The notes: generated from the letters alone by a model not told the origin. Shown: positions 35,248 through 44,793, numbered from the stretch's first letter. The stretch is 64,000 nucleotides of DNA from Pseudoalteromonas aliena SW19 (GCF_014905615.1 NZ_AQGU01000026.1:186001-250000); one strand, 5' to 3'. Made by a program: numbers and translations.

Positions 35248-36021
35248 TTACTGACGACTATCTAAGCCTTTTTCTAATAATGCATTTAAATTATCTACAT
35301 CTATTAAAGCACACATTTTTTCTTTAATAACACCGGCAAGCCATGGACGCTTACCTTTATTAGTATTCCATTTTACATCTTCTTTACTCAATGTAATGTT
35401 ATTTATTAACTTTTCAGCCAATAATCCCCACTGGCTATCGCCTAGCGTGATTAAATATTGATAATTAAGAGATGCCTCTAACTTTTCATCATACTTTTCA
35501 GGCATGACCCAACGAGCAGTATCAACAACATTTAGCTTCTCATCTCTGTTAAGCATAACGCCTTTAAACCATTTTGGCTTACCAAACAGATGATTTACTT
35601 CACTTAACTGATGAATTCCACCCAGTGACTTTAATGGCACAGCAAGCGTTAACCCTGCAACTTCAAAAAACAATGCCTGAAATTCGCCTTCAAAATAATC
35701 TTCTTGGCTTTGCGTTTTCAGTGCCTGTGAAGGCTTTTCTGATAATTGCGCTGCGGTATTATCTGTTACATCAATAATATTATCTGTAACAACCTTTTCA
35801 CTCGGTAAAGGCTTGGGTGCTACTACTGATTGAATTTGTTCATCAGTCTTTTCAGTTATATTGCTCTCTTTAGCCTGTAACTGTTCTTGATCAGTCCCAT
35901 TAGGTATTTTTTCAAGCAATTTTGCGACTGGCTCTAAGTTATCTATAGGCCCATCGTCACGTAACAATGCACCTAAATATTGAGTCATAACTTTTTCATT
36001 AGCAAATAATTGCTTACTCAT
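35248..36021 (-). CDS. parP: ParP-like polar chemotaxis array protein with CheW-like domain
   Basis: A 257-residue protein. The N-terminal segment (about 1-30, ANEKVMTQYLGALLRDD) and a variable Gln/Ser/Thr-rich linker (to about 105) lead to a CheW-like C-terminal domain (about 110-250: EGEFQALFFEVAGLTLAVPLKSLGGIHQLSEVNHLFGKPKWFKGVMLNRDEKLNVVDTARWV). In Vibrio, ParP sits between parC and cheW, joins CheA in arrays and ties them to ParC at the cell pole. Order and architecture are the same here. The name rests on context more than on a motif. Confidence 0.88.
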   Translation of the reverse strand: MSKQLFANEKVMTQYLGALLRDDGPIDNLEPVAKLLEKIPNGTDQEQLQAKESNITEKTDEQIQSVVAPKPLPSEKVVTDNIIDVTDNTAAQLSEKPSQALKTQSQEDYFEGEFQALFFEVAGLTLAVPLKSLGGIHQLSEVNHLFGKPKWFKGVMLNRDEKLNVVDTARWVMPEKYDEKLEASLNYQYLITLGDSQWGLLAEKLINNITLSKEDVKWNTNKGKRPWLAGVIKEKMCALIDVDNLNALLEKGLDSRQ

Positions 36022-36024
36022 TTA

Positions 36025-36795
36025 TCAACCTTGTTCAATTAAATAGTCTAATAGTGCTTTATAAGCAAACACACCTCGAGATCGAGGACAAAACTCAATG
36101 GGTACTTTTTGCGCAAAGCTCGCATCCCTTAGCTTTGTATCTACGGGAATAACTCCTGGCCACACCTTATCTTTATAGGTATCTTGCAAAGTTTTATAAG
36201 CTTCTAAAGATGCTTTAGTCCGTTTATCGTACATAGTAGGAATTATAGTATATTCATAATTTTTCGCTTGCGAGGTTTGCATTAACTCCATCGTACGCAT
36301 CATTCTATCAAGTCCTTTTAAAGCTAAGAATTCAGTTTGTACGGGAACTAAAATACGCTCGCTTGCCGCAAGTGCATTAACCATTAACACGCCTAACACG
36401 GGTGGGCAATCAAGAATTGCATAATCATAATGGTCACTAATTTTTGCAAGCGTTTTTTTTAATATTAACCCCATACCCGATTTATTACCCATACTCCTAT
36501 CGAGTGTGGCAATTGCCATTGTCGCGGGTAAAATATCCAAATTCTCGAGCGTTGACGGACAGAGTGATTGAAGTATTTCTTCACTTTGCATGCCTGTACC
36601 ACGGGCAAAAATATCATATACGCTAATTTCTAAATCTTCTGAATCGATACCAAAATAATAGGTTAATGATGCATGCGGATCTGTATCAATCAGTAATACA
36701 CGCTTGCCGCGCAAAGCAAGAATACCGGCAAGACTCACTGCTGTTGTTGTTTTACCCACACCACCTTTTTGATTTGCCACAGTCCAGATTTTCAC
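36025..36795 (-). CDS. parC: ParA-family ATPase ParC, polar placement of chemotaxis arrays
   Basis: A 256-residue ParA/MinD-type ATPase. The deviant Walker A is KGGVGKTTT (Lys10 signature lysine), with LLIDTDPHASLTYYFG as the switch region and YAILDCPPVLGVLMVNAL. It lacks any N-terminal DNA-binding extension, as in chromosomal ParC of Vibrio and the Soj-like gene of Pseudomonas che clusters. In Vibrio it recruits ParP and chemotaxis arrays to the pole and passes them to both daughters. It precedes parP by 3 bp. It should not be confused with topoisomerase IV ParC. Confidence 0.92.
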   Translation of the reverse strand: MKIWTVANQKGGVGKTTTAVSLAGILALRGKRVLLIDTDPHASLTYYFGIDSEDLEISVYDIFARGTGMQSEEILQSLCPSTLENLDILPATMAIATLDRSMGNKSGMGLILKKTLAKISDHYDYAILDCPPVLGVLMVNALAASERILVPVQTEFLALKGLDRMMRTMELMQTSQAKNYEYTIIPTMYDKRTKASLEAYKTLQDTYKDKVWPGVIPVDTKLRDASFAQKVPIEFCPRSRGVFAYKALLDYLIEQG

Positions 36796-36807
36796 ATTAC
36801 ATCCTAG

Positions 36808-37761
36808 TTACTGTTCGCTACGAGTAGTGATGCGAACACCACCATGAGGTAAACGAATTATTTTTATTGTATCGTCATCTGAAGGGAGTTCAATTTCGGG
36901 TTCTATTTTTTGACTCTCTGGCTTTGATTTATCAACGCCAATAACAGGTGGTAATCCATACTTAGAAAGTGCTATGACAACTTTGCGATTTTCAGCTCGC
37001 CCTTGCTCTGTACTATTATCTGCAAGAGGAGAATATTGCCCATAACCTTCTATTGCCATACGCGCAGAGTTTATTCCTAACTCTTCTAGTTCAACTAAAA
37101 TTGATGTTGCTCTTGCTACCGATAACTCCCAATTAGAACGAAATATTTCATTACGAATAGTTTCATTATCAGTATAACCACGCACTCTGATATAATTATC
37201 TACGGGCGCAATAATATCTTTAACGAGTTTGACGACTTGTTTAGCTCGTAAATGAGCGACTGAACTGCCACTTGAAAATAGCATTCCAGAGCTAAGTTCA
37301 ATAATTAGCCAATCTTGGTTTAACTCTAAATTTGCTTCACCATCACGAATTTCGTCAATAAGTGCTGATTGTAATTTTGTTAACAAGCTATCTAAAGGTT
37401 TTCCTAAATACTTTTGCTGTATATTGCTTGTGTCACTTTGTCCATCAAGTAGTTCAGGACCTTGCTCTTGTTTTTGAATGCTCTCGCCATAAAGTACTTC
37501 TTGTTCAGGAGTTACTCTATCAATAAGAATACCATTACCGTTTACACCTTCACCATTTTGTGAATATTGGCGTGCAGATTTATCAAAAACATGTTCAAGT
37601 GAATCTGACAATATTTGAAAATTTTCTTCTTTACTGATTGCAATAGCATACATAACCACAAAGAATGCAAACATAATGGTCATGTAATCAGCATAAGAGA
37701 CTAACCAGCGTTCGGTATGTTGGCTTTTTGAAGAGACATTGCGTAAGCGGCGGCGTAACAT
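36808..37761 (-). CDS. motD: Flagellar stator protein MotB/MotD-like
   Basis: A 317-residue stator B subunit. One N-terminal membrane segment carries the ion-binding Asp25 in WLVSYADYMTIMFAFFVVMYAIAIS, a plug/linker follows, and then an OmpA-like peptidoglycan-binding domain (about 150-265: LIIELSSGMLFSSGSS, RVRGYTDNETIRNEIFRSNWELSVARATSILVELEELGI, GYGQYSPLADN). The position after cheB and before parC equals motD of Pseudomonas. It pairs with the A subunit 5 bp upstream. Ion type is not decided by the sequence I can see. Confidence 0.92.
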   Translation of the reverse strand: MLRRRLRNVSSKSQHTERWLVSYADYMTIMFAFFVVMYAIAISKEENFQILSDSLEHVFDKSARQYSQNGEGVNGNGILIDRVTPEQEVLYGESIQKQEQGPELLDGQSDTSNIQQKYLGKPLDSLLTKLQSALIDEIRDGEANLELNQDWLIIELSSGMLFSSGSSVAHLRAKQVVKLVKDIIAPVDNYIRVRGYTDNETIRNEIFRSNWELSVARATSILVELEELGINSARMAIEGYGQYSPLADNSTEQGRAENRKVVIALSKYGLPPVIGVDKSKPESQKIEPEIELPSDDDTIKIIRLPHGGVRITTRSEQ

Positions 37762-37766
37762 AGCGA

Positions 37767-38531
37767 TTACTCTTGAGCTAAGTTAGGACGTTCTACACGG
37801 TAGGCTTCAAGCTTTAATTCAATATTTATCGGGCTTTCACCTAAGCTTATCGCGATAACACCTTCAGCAAGCATTTCATGATAAAGCATTTTTTGTTCAA
37901 TCCGTTGTTTTAACTTATTTGCCATCGGCAAAAAAATAATATTAGCGAGACCTACACCATATATTGTAGCAATAAACGCAGTTGCCACACCTTCACCCAG
38001 TTTTTGCGGATCAGTGATGAAAGACATCGCTTGAATAAGCCCTAGCACAGCACCTAAAATACCAATGGTAGGGCTATAACCTCCCATTGCTTCATAGACA
38101 CGCCCTGCCTCTAATAATCTATCGCGTTCAAGTAATAAGTCTATTTCGAGTGTGTCTCGTAATTTTTGCTCAGAACAACCATCAACCAATAAACCAAGCC
38201 CTTTGGCGGCATAAATATCAGGATGAATAAACGCTTCGTTTTCTAGTGCCAAATAGCCTTCTTGACGGGCTTTGTGCGACCAGCGTTTAACTTGCTCAAT
38301 TGCTTCGTCTATATCGTATTGTGGAGCGAAAAAAACCCAATGGCTTATTTTTAGCATTTTTTTAAAGGTGCTTGCAGATGTTTGTAACATCACAGCACCC
38401 AATGTGCCACCAAGCACTATAACGAGCGCAGGGACATTAAATAATGCAGATGCAACGCCCCCTTCCAAAGAGTAACCAATTGCTATAGATCCTAGCGCAA
38501 TAAGTAGCCCTAGAATAGAAAGCTTATCCAC
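37767..38531 (-). CDS. motC: Flagellar stator protein MotA/MotC-like
   Basis: A 254-residue MotA/PomA-family protein with four membrane segments: [22 protein letters not shown] (1), [14 protein letters not shown] (2), and a pair at about 150-205 ([19 protein letters not shown] with the functional Pro, [28 protein letters not shown]). The cytoplasmic loop has the torque-related charges ([30 protein letters not shown]). It overlaps the cheB stop by 8 bp. Polar-flagellum relatives usually also carry pomAB/motAB elsewhere. Confidence 0.93.
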   Translation of the reverse strand: MDKLSILGLLIALGSIAIGYSLEGGVASALFNVPALVIVLGGTLGAVMLQTSASTFKKMLKISHWVFFAPQYDIDEAIEQVKRWSHKARQEGYLALENEAFIHPDIYAAKGLGLLVDGCSEQKLRDTLEIDLLLERDRLLEAGRVYEAMGGYSPTIGILGAVLGLIQAMSFITDPQKLGEGVATAFIATIYGVGLANIIFLPMANKLKQRIEQKMLYHEMLAEGVIAISLGESPINIELKLEAYRVERPNLAQE

Positions 38532-39684
38532 AGCCAGTTTCTCTTTTTATTCTCGCAGCTACGTCATCAAGCGCTAAGATCTCACTGGCTAGCCCTGCAT
38601 TTACTAATGCTTGTGGCATACCATAAACGACACAACTATTTTCATCTTGTGCCCAAATCGTTGCACCCGTTTGTTTGAGCATTCTTGCTCCATCACGCCC
38701 ATCAGCTCCCATACCAGTCAACACTATTGCTAACACATCGCCTTGATAAGCTTTCGCTACACTTGCAAACGTTACATCAACGCTTGGTTTATAAGTGATT
38801 CGCTCGCTTTGATCTTCAAAAACTCTTAACGTTTTTGCAGCTCCACGCCCCTCAACCATCATTTGCTGACCACCGGGTGCTAAATAAGCCGTTCCAGGTT
38901 GTAAACGATCGCCTTGTTGTGCTTCTTTTACTTTAATTTTGCATAAGCTATTTAAGCGCGTCGCAAATGCCGGTGTAAATGCCGCAGGCATATGTTGAAT
39001 CAACAAAATGGGGTGCGGGAAGTTAGCTGGTAACTGAGTTAAAATAGTTTGCAGGGCCACAGGCCCACCAGTAGATGTACCAATCGCAAGTAGTTGATAA
39101 TGTTTACCGCTAGTGCGAATTGTTGAAGCATTTACTGATGACTTAGGCTGCACTGCTGAGCGTTGAAAGCTTCTATCTGGCTGGCGTATATTAGTGTCTT
39201 TAGCAGCTATTGATGGCTTTATACTCGGCGCTGGGGATGTTGGTGCTAACTTAGCTGGAACTAAAGGTTTAAATGAACGAGGGATACGACGACGGCCAAT
39301 CTCTTTTACTTTTGTTTGTAAAAGCTTTATTGCATCATCATTATTACGAGCAATGTCTTCAAACTTTTTAGGTAAAAAGTCCATTGCTCCAGCATCTAGC
39401 GCATCGAGTGTTGCTGTAGCACCATCACGCGTTAGCGATGAAAACATTAAAATAGGGGTTGGATTGCTTGCCATTATTTCTTTAACAGCACTGATACCAT
39501 CTAAAACCGGCATCTCAACATCCATTGTGATCATATCAGGGCGTAATTGCTCAGTTTTTTCAACAGCTTCTCGACCATTTACAGCAAAGCCAATTACTTT
39601 AATATCGTTATCTTGTTCGAGAATTTCGCTTACTCTACGGCGAAAAAAGCTTGAATCATCAACAACTAAGACTTTAACAACCAT
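38524..39684 (-). CDS. cheB: Chemotaxis methylesterase/glutamine deamidase CheB
   Basis: A 386-residue two-domain protein. The receiver (about 1-125) has Asp55 in [13 protein letters not shown]; a linker of about 70 residues follows. The C-terminal methylesterase carries the catalytic Ser region [12 protein letters not shown], the His region [17 protein letters not shown] and the Asp region [17 protein letters not shown]. It removes receptor methyl groups for adaptation. CheR is not in the window. It follows cheA, with a perfect hairpin between the two. Confidence 0.97.
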   Translation of the reverse strand: MVVKVLVVDDSSFFRRRVSEILEQDNDIKVIGFAVNGREAVEKTEQLRPDMITMDVEMPVLDGISAVKEIMASNPTPILMFSSLTRDGATATLDALDAGAMDFLPKKFEDIARNNDDAIKLLQTKVKEIGRRRIPRSFKPLVPAKLAPTSPAPSIKPSIAAKDTNIRQPDRSFQRSAVQPKSSVNASTIRTSGKHYQLLAIGTSTGGPVALQTILTQLPANFPHPILLIQHMPAAFTPAFATRLNSLCKIKVKEAQQGDRLQPGTAYLAPGGQQMMVEGRGAAKTLRVFEDQSERITYKPSVDVTFASVAKAYQGDVLAIVLTGMGADGRDGARMLKQTGATIWAQDENSCVVYGMPQALVNAGLASEILALDDVAARIKRETGCG

Positions 39685-39708
39685 TGAGCTCTCTTATTTA
39701 GTTTAGAC

Positions 39709-39734
39709 GTAGGTGTAGTGCATACTACACCTAC
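39709..39734 (-). other. Perfect hairpin in the cheA-cheB spacer
   Basis: GTAGGTGTAGT, loop GCAT, then ACTACACCTAC: an 11-bp perfect stem in the 56-bp spacer between the cheA stop and the cheB start. There is no T-run on the minus strand, so it is not a standard terminator; an mRNA processing, stability or attenuation element is possible. Confidence 0.8.
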
Positions 39735-39740
39735 TTATTG

Positions 39741-41972
39741 TCAGTTCGCGTAATGTTTTAGCATACTTGGAACATCTAAAATTAATGCAATTCCACCATC
39801 AGACGTTATTGTAGCGCCAGCCATTCCGGGAGTGCCTTGTAATAAAGCGTCAAGTGGTTTGATTACAACCTCTTCTTGCCCTATTAACGAGTCCACTACA
39901 AAACCAACTTGCTGCGTGCCTATTTGAACAATAACGACATGACCTTGATCTTTACGTAGAGAACGATCGGCCCCTTTTACAAGCCAATGTTCTAAGTAGA
40001 ACAATGGAACCGCTTTTTTGCGGACAATAACGGTTAACTGGCCATTAACAACATTTGTTTTAGTTAAATCAAAGTGGAATATTTCACTAACACCAGCAAG
40101 TGGTAATGCAAATGTCTGTGCACCAACAACAACCATTAACGTTGGAAGTATTGCGAGCGTTAACGGTACTTTAATCTCTAATGTTGTACCAACACCTAAC
40201 TCTGATTCAATACTTACAGAACCGTTAAGTTGGGTGATTTTTGTTTTTACAACATCCATTCCAACACCACGTCCGGAAATATCCGAAATTTCTTCTTTTG
40301 TTGAAAAGCCTGGTGCAAAAATTAAGTTGTAAGCTTCAGTGTTTGAAAGTCGACTTGCTTGGTCATGATCAAGTACACCTTTAGCTATTGCTATTTTCTT
40401 GAGTTTCTCAGCATCCATACCAGCACCATCATCTTTGATAGTAAGCAAAATATGATCGCCTTGTTGAGACGCTGATAACGTAACAGTACCTGTTCTTGAT
40501 TTTCCAGATGCTTCACGTACATCTGGCATTTCAATGCCGTGATCGACTGAGTTTCTGACCAAATGCACGAGCGGATCGGCTAACGCTTCAACCAAGTTTT
40601 TATCTAAATCAGTTTCTTCGCCGACCAGTAATAAATTGATATCTTTATTTAAGCTTCTCGCCAAGTCACGAACAACTCGAGGAAAACGTCCAAATACTTT
40701 TTTGATCGGTTGCATGCGGGTTTGCATAACCGCACCTTGAATATCGGCGGTTACAACATCTAAATTTGATATTGCTTTACCCATCGCTTCACTTTCTGAA
40801 TTGGTGGCCAAACTAACGAGGCGATTTCGCACGAGCACTAGCTCACCAACCATATTCATAATTTGGTCAAGGCGCTTAGTATCTACGCGTACGGTAGTTT
40901 CAGCTGCGGGCGCGACTGCCTTCTTCGGAGCTGCAGCTGGGCTTGGGACTGCAGGACTTGGTGCTTTTGCTTCAGGCTTATTAGCGGGCTTACTAACAGG
41001 GGCAGGCTCAACTTTCTTTGCCTGAACAGCCGGTTTTGGAGGTGCAGGTTTTGCAGCAACGGGCTGATTACTTTCTACAGATTTAGGTGCGCTGCCTTTG
41101 CCATGTAATTCATCTAATAGAGATTCAAATTCTGCGTCGCTAATATCATCATCAGAAGAGCCTGAGTTATTGGCGACTGGCGCTGTTTCTTGCGGTGTAT
41201 GCGAAGCAACTGGTTCATTTTTTTGTACATCAACAGTGCCAAAACTACCAACACCATGTAGCTCATCTAATAAATTATCAAACTCGTCGTCAGTGATGTC
41301 ACTACTAGAAGTAGTACTTACAGGTTTCTTAGTCTCAGAGCTTTGGTTATTACCATGCAGTTCATCAAGTAAGTTTTCGAATTCATCTTCTGTAATTTCA
41401 TCAATTTGTGACTCAGCAGCTGGCGAAGCCGAACTACTAAATAATTCATCGAATGCAAATGGGTCGTCGTCAGGGCTTTGTGAGCTGATAGTGTTATTGT
41501 CACCGTTTTCTGTGGCAACGACATCAGCCTGTTCAGGTTCGTCTGCTGTAATTTCAGAAGAAGCTCCAGATAACTCATCTTCCGTTGGAGGTAACCCTAA
41601 TTTATGTAGGACTTCAAGTAATTGAGGATCTGCAGGCTCAGGCTTATCACGGTTTTGAATTGTCGCAAACATTTCATTAATGGTGTCTAATGCTTGTAAG
41701 ATAACATCCATTAATTCAGAGTTTACAGTTCGAACGCCCTGTCTGAGCAAATCAAATACATTTTCTGCACCATGACAAGCATCAACAAGCTCTGTCATAG
41801 CTAAAAATCCGGCACCGCCTTTTACTGTATGAAAGCCTCGAAATATAGCATTTAATAGTTCGGTATCTTCTGGATTATTTTCCAGTTCAACTAACTGTTC
41901 GGATAGAAGTTCAAGAATTTCTCCTGCTTCTACAAGAAAGTCTTGTAAAATATCTTCATCGACTTCAAACAT
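39741..41972 (-). CDS. cheA: Chemotaxis histidine kinase CheA
   Basis: A 743-residue kinase. The HPt domain carries His48 in FRGFHTVKGGAGF (about 1-105). A long acidic, then Pro/Ala-rich linker (about 130-345) replaces a clear P2 domain and holds three LLDELHG repeats. Dimerisation (VRVDTKRLDQIMNMVGELVLVRNRL), an ATPase domain with N box LVHLVRNSVDHGIEMP, G1 KDDGAGMD and G2 GRGVGMDVVK, and a C-terminal CheW-like P5 domain follow. It phosphorylates CheY and CheB. In Vibrio a linker region (LID) binds ParP; the linker here may do the same. Confidence 0.97.
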   Translation of the reverse strand: MFEVDEDILQDFLVEAGEILELLSEQLVELENNPEDTELLNAIFRGFHTVKGGAGFLAMTELVDACHGAENVFDLLRQGVRTVNSELMDVILQALDTINEMFATIQNRDKPEPADPQLLEVLHKLGLPPTEDELSGASSEITADEPEQADVVATENGDNNTISSQSPDDDPFAFDELFSSSASPAAESQIDEITEDEFENLLDELHGNNQSSETKKPVSTTSSSDITDDEFDNLLDELHGVGSFGTVDVQKNEPVASHTPQETAPVANNSGSSDDDISDAEFESLLDELHGKGSAPKSVESNQPVAAKPAPPKPAVQAKKVEPAPVSKPANKPEAKAPSPAVPSPAAAPKKAVAPAAETTVRVDTKRLDQIMNMVGELVLVRNRLVSLATNSESEAMGKAISNLDVVTADIQGAVMQTRMQPIKKVFGRFPRVVRDLARSLNKDINLLLVGEETDLDKNLVEALADPLVHLVRNSVDHGIEMPDVREASGKSRTGTVTLSASQQGDHILLTIKDDGAGMDAEKLKKIAIAKGVLDHDQASRLSNTEAYNLIFAPGFSTKEEISDISGRGVGMDVVKTKITQLNGSVSIESELGVGTTLEIKVPLTLAILPTLMVVVGAQTFALPLAGVSEIFHFDLTKTNVVNGQLTVIVRKKAVPLFYLEHWLVKGADRSLRKDQGHVVIVQIGTQQVGFVVDSLIGQEEVVIKPLDALLQGTPGMAGATITSDGGIALILDVPSMLKHYAN
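41100..41396 (-). repeat. Three LLDELHG repeats in the CheA linker coding region
   Basis: Residues 193-207, 226-240 and 277-291 read ITEDEFENLLDELHG, ITDDEFDNLLDELHG and ISDAEFESLLDELHG. Spacers between them differ in length and sequence (18 and 36 residues), so the motif itself, not the whole segment, is conserved. They are amphipathic acidic helices, as expected for short docking motifs. Confidence 0.9.
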
Positions 41973-41987
41973 GCAGTTACTCTCCTC

Positions 41988-42755
41988 TTAGAAGCCCAAA
42001 CTTGATAAAAGATCATCGACTTCATCTTGATCAGACACAACATCATTACGCGATTCTTTATCAATAATAGGGCCCTCGGGACCTGCTAATGTTTGTACGG
42101 CAATCGGTTCTTCTGTTTTTTGTTGTTCTACTATATTAACTGTACCCACATCCTGCGCAGAAAACGCAGTGAGTAGATGAAGTAAGCTTTCTTCTACTTC
42201 TCTTACAAGCTCAATTACTCGACGAATAACTTGACCAGTCAAATCTTGATAATCTTGCGCCATTAAAACATTTGTCATTAAATTTTGTAATTCATCTGTT
42301 TTATTGTGTGAGTTACTCATAAACTTATCTATGCTGTGGCACAGAGTTTTAAACTCACCAAGCTCTATATCCCGACTCATTAACCGATCCCATGTCGGTT
42401 TAATGGCTGCTATCTCACCCGCTAACTCCTGAGTTATAGGGAGACTTGCCTCAACCGCATCCATGGTTTTATTTGCAGCATTCTCTGTCAATTCCATGAC
42501 ATAACTAAGTCGTTTTTTAGCATCCGGAATTGCATCGTTTGTTAAGTTTGTTAAACGCGAATCTAGCTCAAAACCTTTTAGAGCTTCATGCAATTGACGC
42601 GTTAACTTGCCAACTTCAGCAAATATCTCTGACTGCTCTTTAGACGCTGTATCCAAAATTAATTGATCAGCTTTATCTTGCTCGTCGTTTTCTAAAAAAA
42701 CAACGAGTTGACGCGCTTGTTCTAAAGTTATTCGAGGCGCAGCAGGTGCTGACAT
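41988..42755 (-). CDS. cheZ: CheY phosphatase CheZ
   Basis: A 255-residue, almost wholly helical protein. The active-site helix holds MAQDYQDLTGQVIRR, with Asp171 and Gln175 in the places of E. coli Asp143 and Gln147. The C-terminal CheY-P tether helix is DEVDDLLSSLGF. It dephosphorylates CheY-P. Located between cheY and cheA, 15 bp upstream of cheA. Confidence 0.97.
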   Translation of the reverse strand: MSAPAAPRITLEQARQLVVFLENDEQDKADQLILDTASKEQSEIFAEVGKLTRQLHEALKGFELDSRLTNLTNDAIPDAKKRLSYVMELTENAANKTMDAVEASLPITQELAGEIAAIKPTWDRLMSRDIELGEFKTLCHSIDKFMSNSHNKTDELQNLMTNVLMAQDYQDLTGQVIRRVIELVREVEESLLHLLTAFSAQDVGTVNIVEQQKTEEPIAVQTLAGPEGPIIDKESRNDVVSDQDEVDDLLSSLGF

Positions 42756-42771
42756 AAGCCTCTCCCTATAA

Positions 42772-43155
42772 TTAACCTAAGCGTTCAAACACTTTTTCTA
42801 ATTTGGTCTTCAATGTGCCAGCTGTAAATGGTTTTACAATGTAGCCATTAACACCAGCTTGAGCAGCAGCTATTATCTGTTCTTTTTTAGCTTCAGCCGT
42901 TACCATTAAAACAGGGAGATGTTTTAACTTGTCATCCGCCCTAATTGCCCTTAAAAGGTCAATACCCTGCATACCTGGCATGTTCCAATCCGTCACGACA
43001 AAATCAAAAGACTGATTTTGTAGCATTGGTAAAGCAGTCGAACCATCATCTGCTTCTTGAACATTCGTAAAACCTAAATCACGCAATAAATTTTTAATAA
43101 TACGTCTCATTGTTGAAAAATCGTCAACGACAAGAATTTTCATGTTTTTATCCAA
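42772..43155 (-). CDS. cheY: Chemotaxis response regulator CheY
   Basis: A 127-residue single receiver domain with Asp11/Asp12, phosphoacceptor Asp56 in [12 protein letters not shown], Thr/Ser switch in VTAEAKKEQ and Lys in [11 protein letters not shown]. Phosphorylated CheY binds FliM (N-terminus LLSQDEIDALL here). The start is a TTG at 43155: GGAGG stands 5 nt before it, giving [13 protein letters not shown] as in Shewanella-type CheY, whereas the ATG four codons on has no spaced site. Confidence 0.96.
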   Translation of the reverse strand: MDKNMKILVVDDFSTMRRIIKNLLRDLGFTNVQEADDGSTALPMLQNQSFDFVVTDWNMPGMQGIDLLRAIRADDKLKHLPVLMVTAEAKKEQIIAAAQAGVNGYIVKPFTAGTLKTKLEKVFERLG

Positions 43156-43195
43156 AACATCCTCCAGTGAGGTCTTAACCTTTATTTACTTACTA

Positions 43196-43930
43196 CTAGT
43201 TTATCCAGTCATTGATTTTTGCTTTTAGCTTAATCATCGCCTGACCATGTATCTGACTCACACGCGATTCACTAACATCGAGTATATGCCCAATCTCTTT
43301 TAAATTCATTTCATCGTTATAGTACAAAGATAACACCATAGCATCTCGCTCTGGTAATGATTTTATTGCACTTAATAAAGACTCATTAAATCGTTCATTT
43401 TTAACATTATTAAAAGGTTTGTCTAGTGTTAAATCTTGACCTGCTGGAGTTATGACATCTTCATCAATTCCGAGGTCTTCTATACCCAACACTTTACTTG
43501 CATTTACATCGTTTAAAATATGATGGTACTCATTTAACGAAATATCAAGTTTTTCAGCAACTTCTATATCTGTAGGTTCACGATTTAAGTTTTTTTCTAA
43601 TTCGTTTATCGTTTCAGCAACAAGACGACTTTTACGATGTACAGAACGCGGAGCCCAGTCACCACGGCGCATTTCATCTAGCATAGCGCCACGGATGCGA
43701 ATACCTGCAAACGTTTCAAAGCTTGCGCCTTTAGTTGCATCAAAGTTTTTTGACGCTTCAATCAGTCCTATCATACCCGATTGAATTAAATCATCGAGTT
43801 GTACACTTGGAGGTAGACGAGCAATTAAGTGACATGCCACTTTTTTAACCAGTGACGCATGTTTCTCAACAATCACATTTAAATTTTGTGTTGATTGATA
43901 TCCCATAGCTCTATTTACCAATGTTGTCAT
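43196..43930 (-). CDS. fliA: Flagellar sigma factor FliA (sigma-28)
   Basis: A 244-residue group 3 sigma factor. Region 2 is HASLVKKVACHLIARLPPSVQLDDLIQSGMIGLIEASKNFD; region 2.4/3 includes FETFAGIRIRGAMLDEMRRGDWAPRSVHRKSR; region 4 ends LSLYYNDEMNLKEIGHILDVSESRVSQIHGQAMIKLK. It directs late flagellar and chemotaxis transcription and is held by FlgM (not in the window). The start is 2 bp after the flhG stop. Confidence 0.97.
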   Translation of the reverse strand: MTTLVNRAMGYQSTQNLNVIVEKHASLVKKVACHLIARLPPSVQLDDLIQSGMIGLIEASKNFDATKGASFETFAGIRIRGAMLDEMRRGDWAPRSVHRKSRLVAETINELEKNLNREPTDIEVAEKLDISLNEYHHILNDVNASKVLGIEDLGIDEDVITPAGQDLTLDKPFNNVKNERFNESLLSAIKSLPERDAMVLSLYYNDEMNLKEIGHILDVSESRVSQIHGQAMIKLKAKINDWIN

Positions 43931-43932
43931 AA

Positions 43933-44793
43933 TTAGCCGTTAACCAGCTTCTCAATGAAAAACTCTAAATGCCCTGACGGTTGATTCGGTATTGGCCATT
44001 TGACCGCTTTTGTTGCCAGAGCTCGAAAAGCCACTGAAGCTGGAGAGCTTGGAAACAACTCCACAATAACTTTCTGCCGACGTGTCGCTTTACGCATATT
44101 TTCATCGTAAGGTATCGTTGCAGCTAGCTCCATAGAAATATCTAGGAAACGATCTGTTACTTTAGATAACTTTGCAAACAATTCTTGGCCTTCGCGAAGG
44201 CTGCGAACCATATTTGCAACAATTTTAAATTTATACACACCGTGCTCACGGCTTAATACTTTAATAAGTGCATACGCATCTGTTATTGATGTTGGTTCGT
44301 CACACACGACGACCATTACATCTTGTGCTGCACGAGAAAAGCTCAGCACCATATCGGAAATGCCGGCGGCGGTGTCTACTATCAATATATCAAATTCGGT
44401 ATTTAATTCGCTAAAGGCACGAATAAGACCCGCGTGTTCAGAAGGTGATAATTCAACCATGTTTTGCGAACCCGACGTTGCAGGGACAATTTTAATCCCG
44501 GCAGGACCTTCAACTAAAATCTCATCCAGTTCGCATTCGCCAGATAATACATGTGATAAATTGCGCTCAACACGAAGCCCAAGCATCACATCACAATTTG
44601 CTAAACCTAAGTCGGCATCAAGAACTAAAACTCGCTTACCTTGTTGACCTAATGCGATTGCAGTATTTAGTGAAACATTTGTTTTACCTACTCCACCTTT
44701 ACCACCGGTCACAGCGATAACTTTTACGCCGTTATTATTGTTTTGACTCATTTTTCGCAGGCCGCTTGCTTGATCTAATACTGTGTTAATCAT
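43933..44793 (-). CDS. flhG: Flagellar number regulator FlhG (FleN), MinD-like ATPase
   Basis: A 286-residue MinD-type ATPase. The N-terminal activator motif DQASGLRKM (residues 7-15) stimulates FlhF GTPase. The deviant Walker A is GKGGVGKT (31-38), followed by VLDADLGLANCDVMLGL and a C-terminal amphipathic helix (LEFFIEKLVN) likely for membrane contact. It limits flagellar number and, in Pseudomonas/Vibrio, restrains the FleQ/FlrA activator. It overlaps flhF by 8 bp. Confidence 0.97.
   Translation of the reverse strand: MINTVLDQASGLRKMSQNNNNGVKVIAVTGGKGGVGKTNVSLNTAIALGQQGKRVLVLDADLGLANCDVMLGLRVERNLSHVLSGECELDEILVEGPAGIKIVPATSGSQNMVELSPSEHAGLIRAFSELNTEFDILIVDTAAGISDMVLSFSRAAQDVMVVVCDEPTSITDAYALIKVLSREHGVYKFKIVANMVRSLREGQELFAKLSKVTDRFLDISMELAATIPYDENMRKATRRQKVIVELFPSSPASVAFRALATKAVKWPIPNQPSGHLEFFIEKLVNG

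Noticed and set aside
36025-36795. ParC as a plasmid or chromosome partition gene, or topoisomerase IV subunit
   Set aside because: Its place between the stator genes and parP-cheW and the lack of a ParB gene or centromere-like repeats fit the polar chemotaxis ParC.
39194-39706. 170-codon plus-strand frame over the cheB start
   Set aside because: Antisense to the conserved CheB receiver domain, with no start signal.
41098-41625. 175-codon Ser-rich plus-strand frame inside cheA
   Set aside because: Its serine richness is simply the complement of the acidic/repeat-coding cheA linker.
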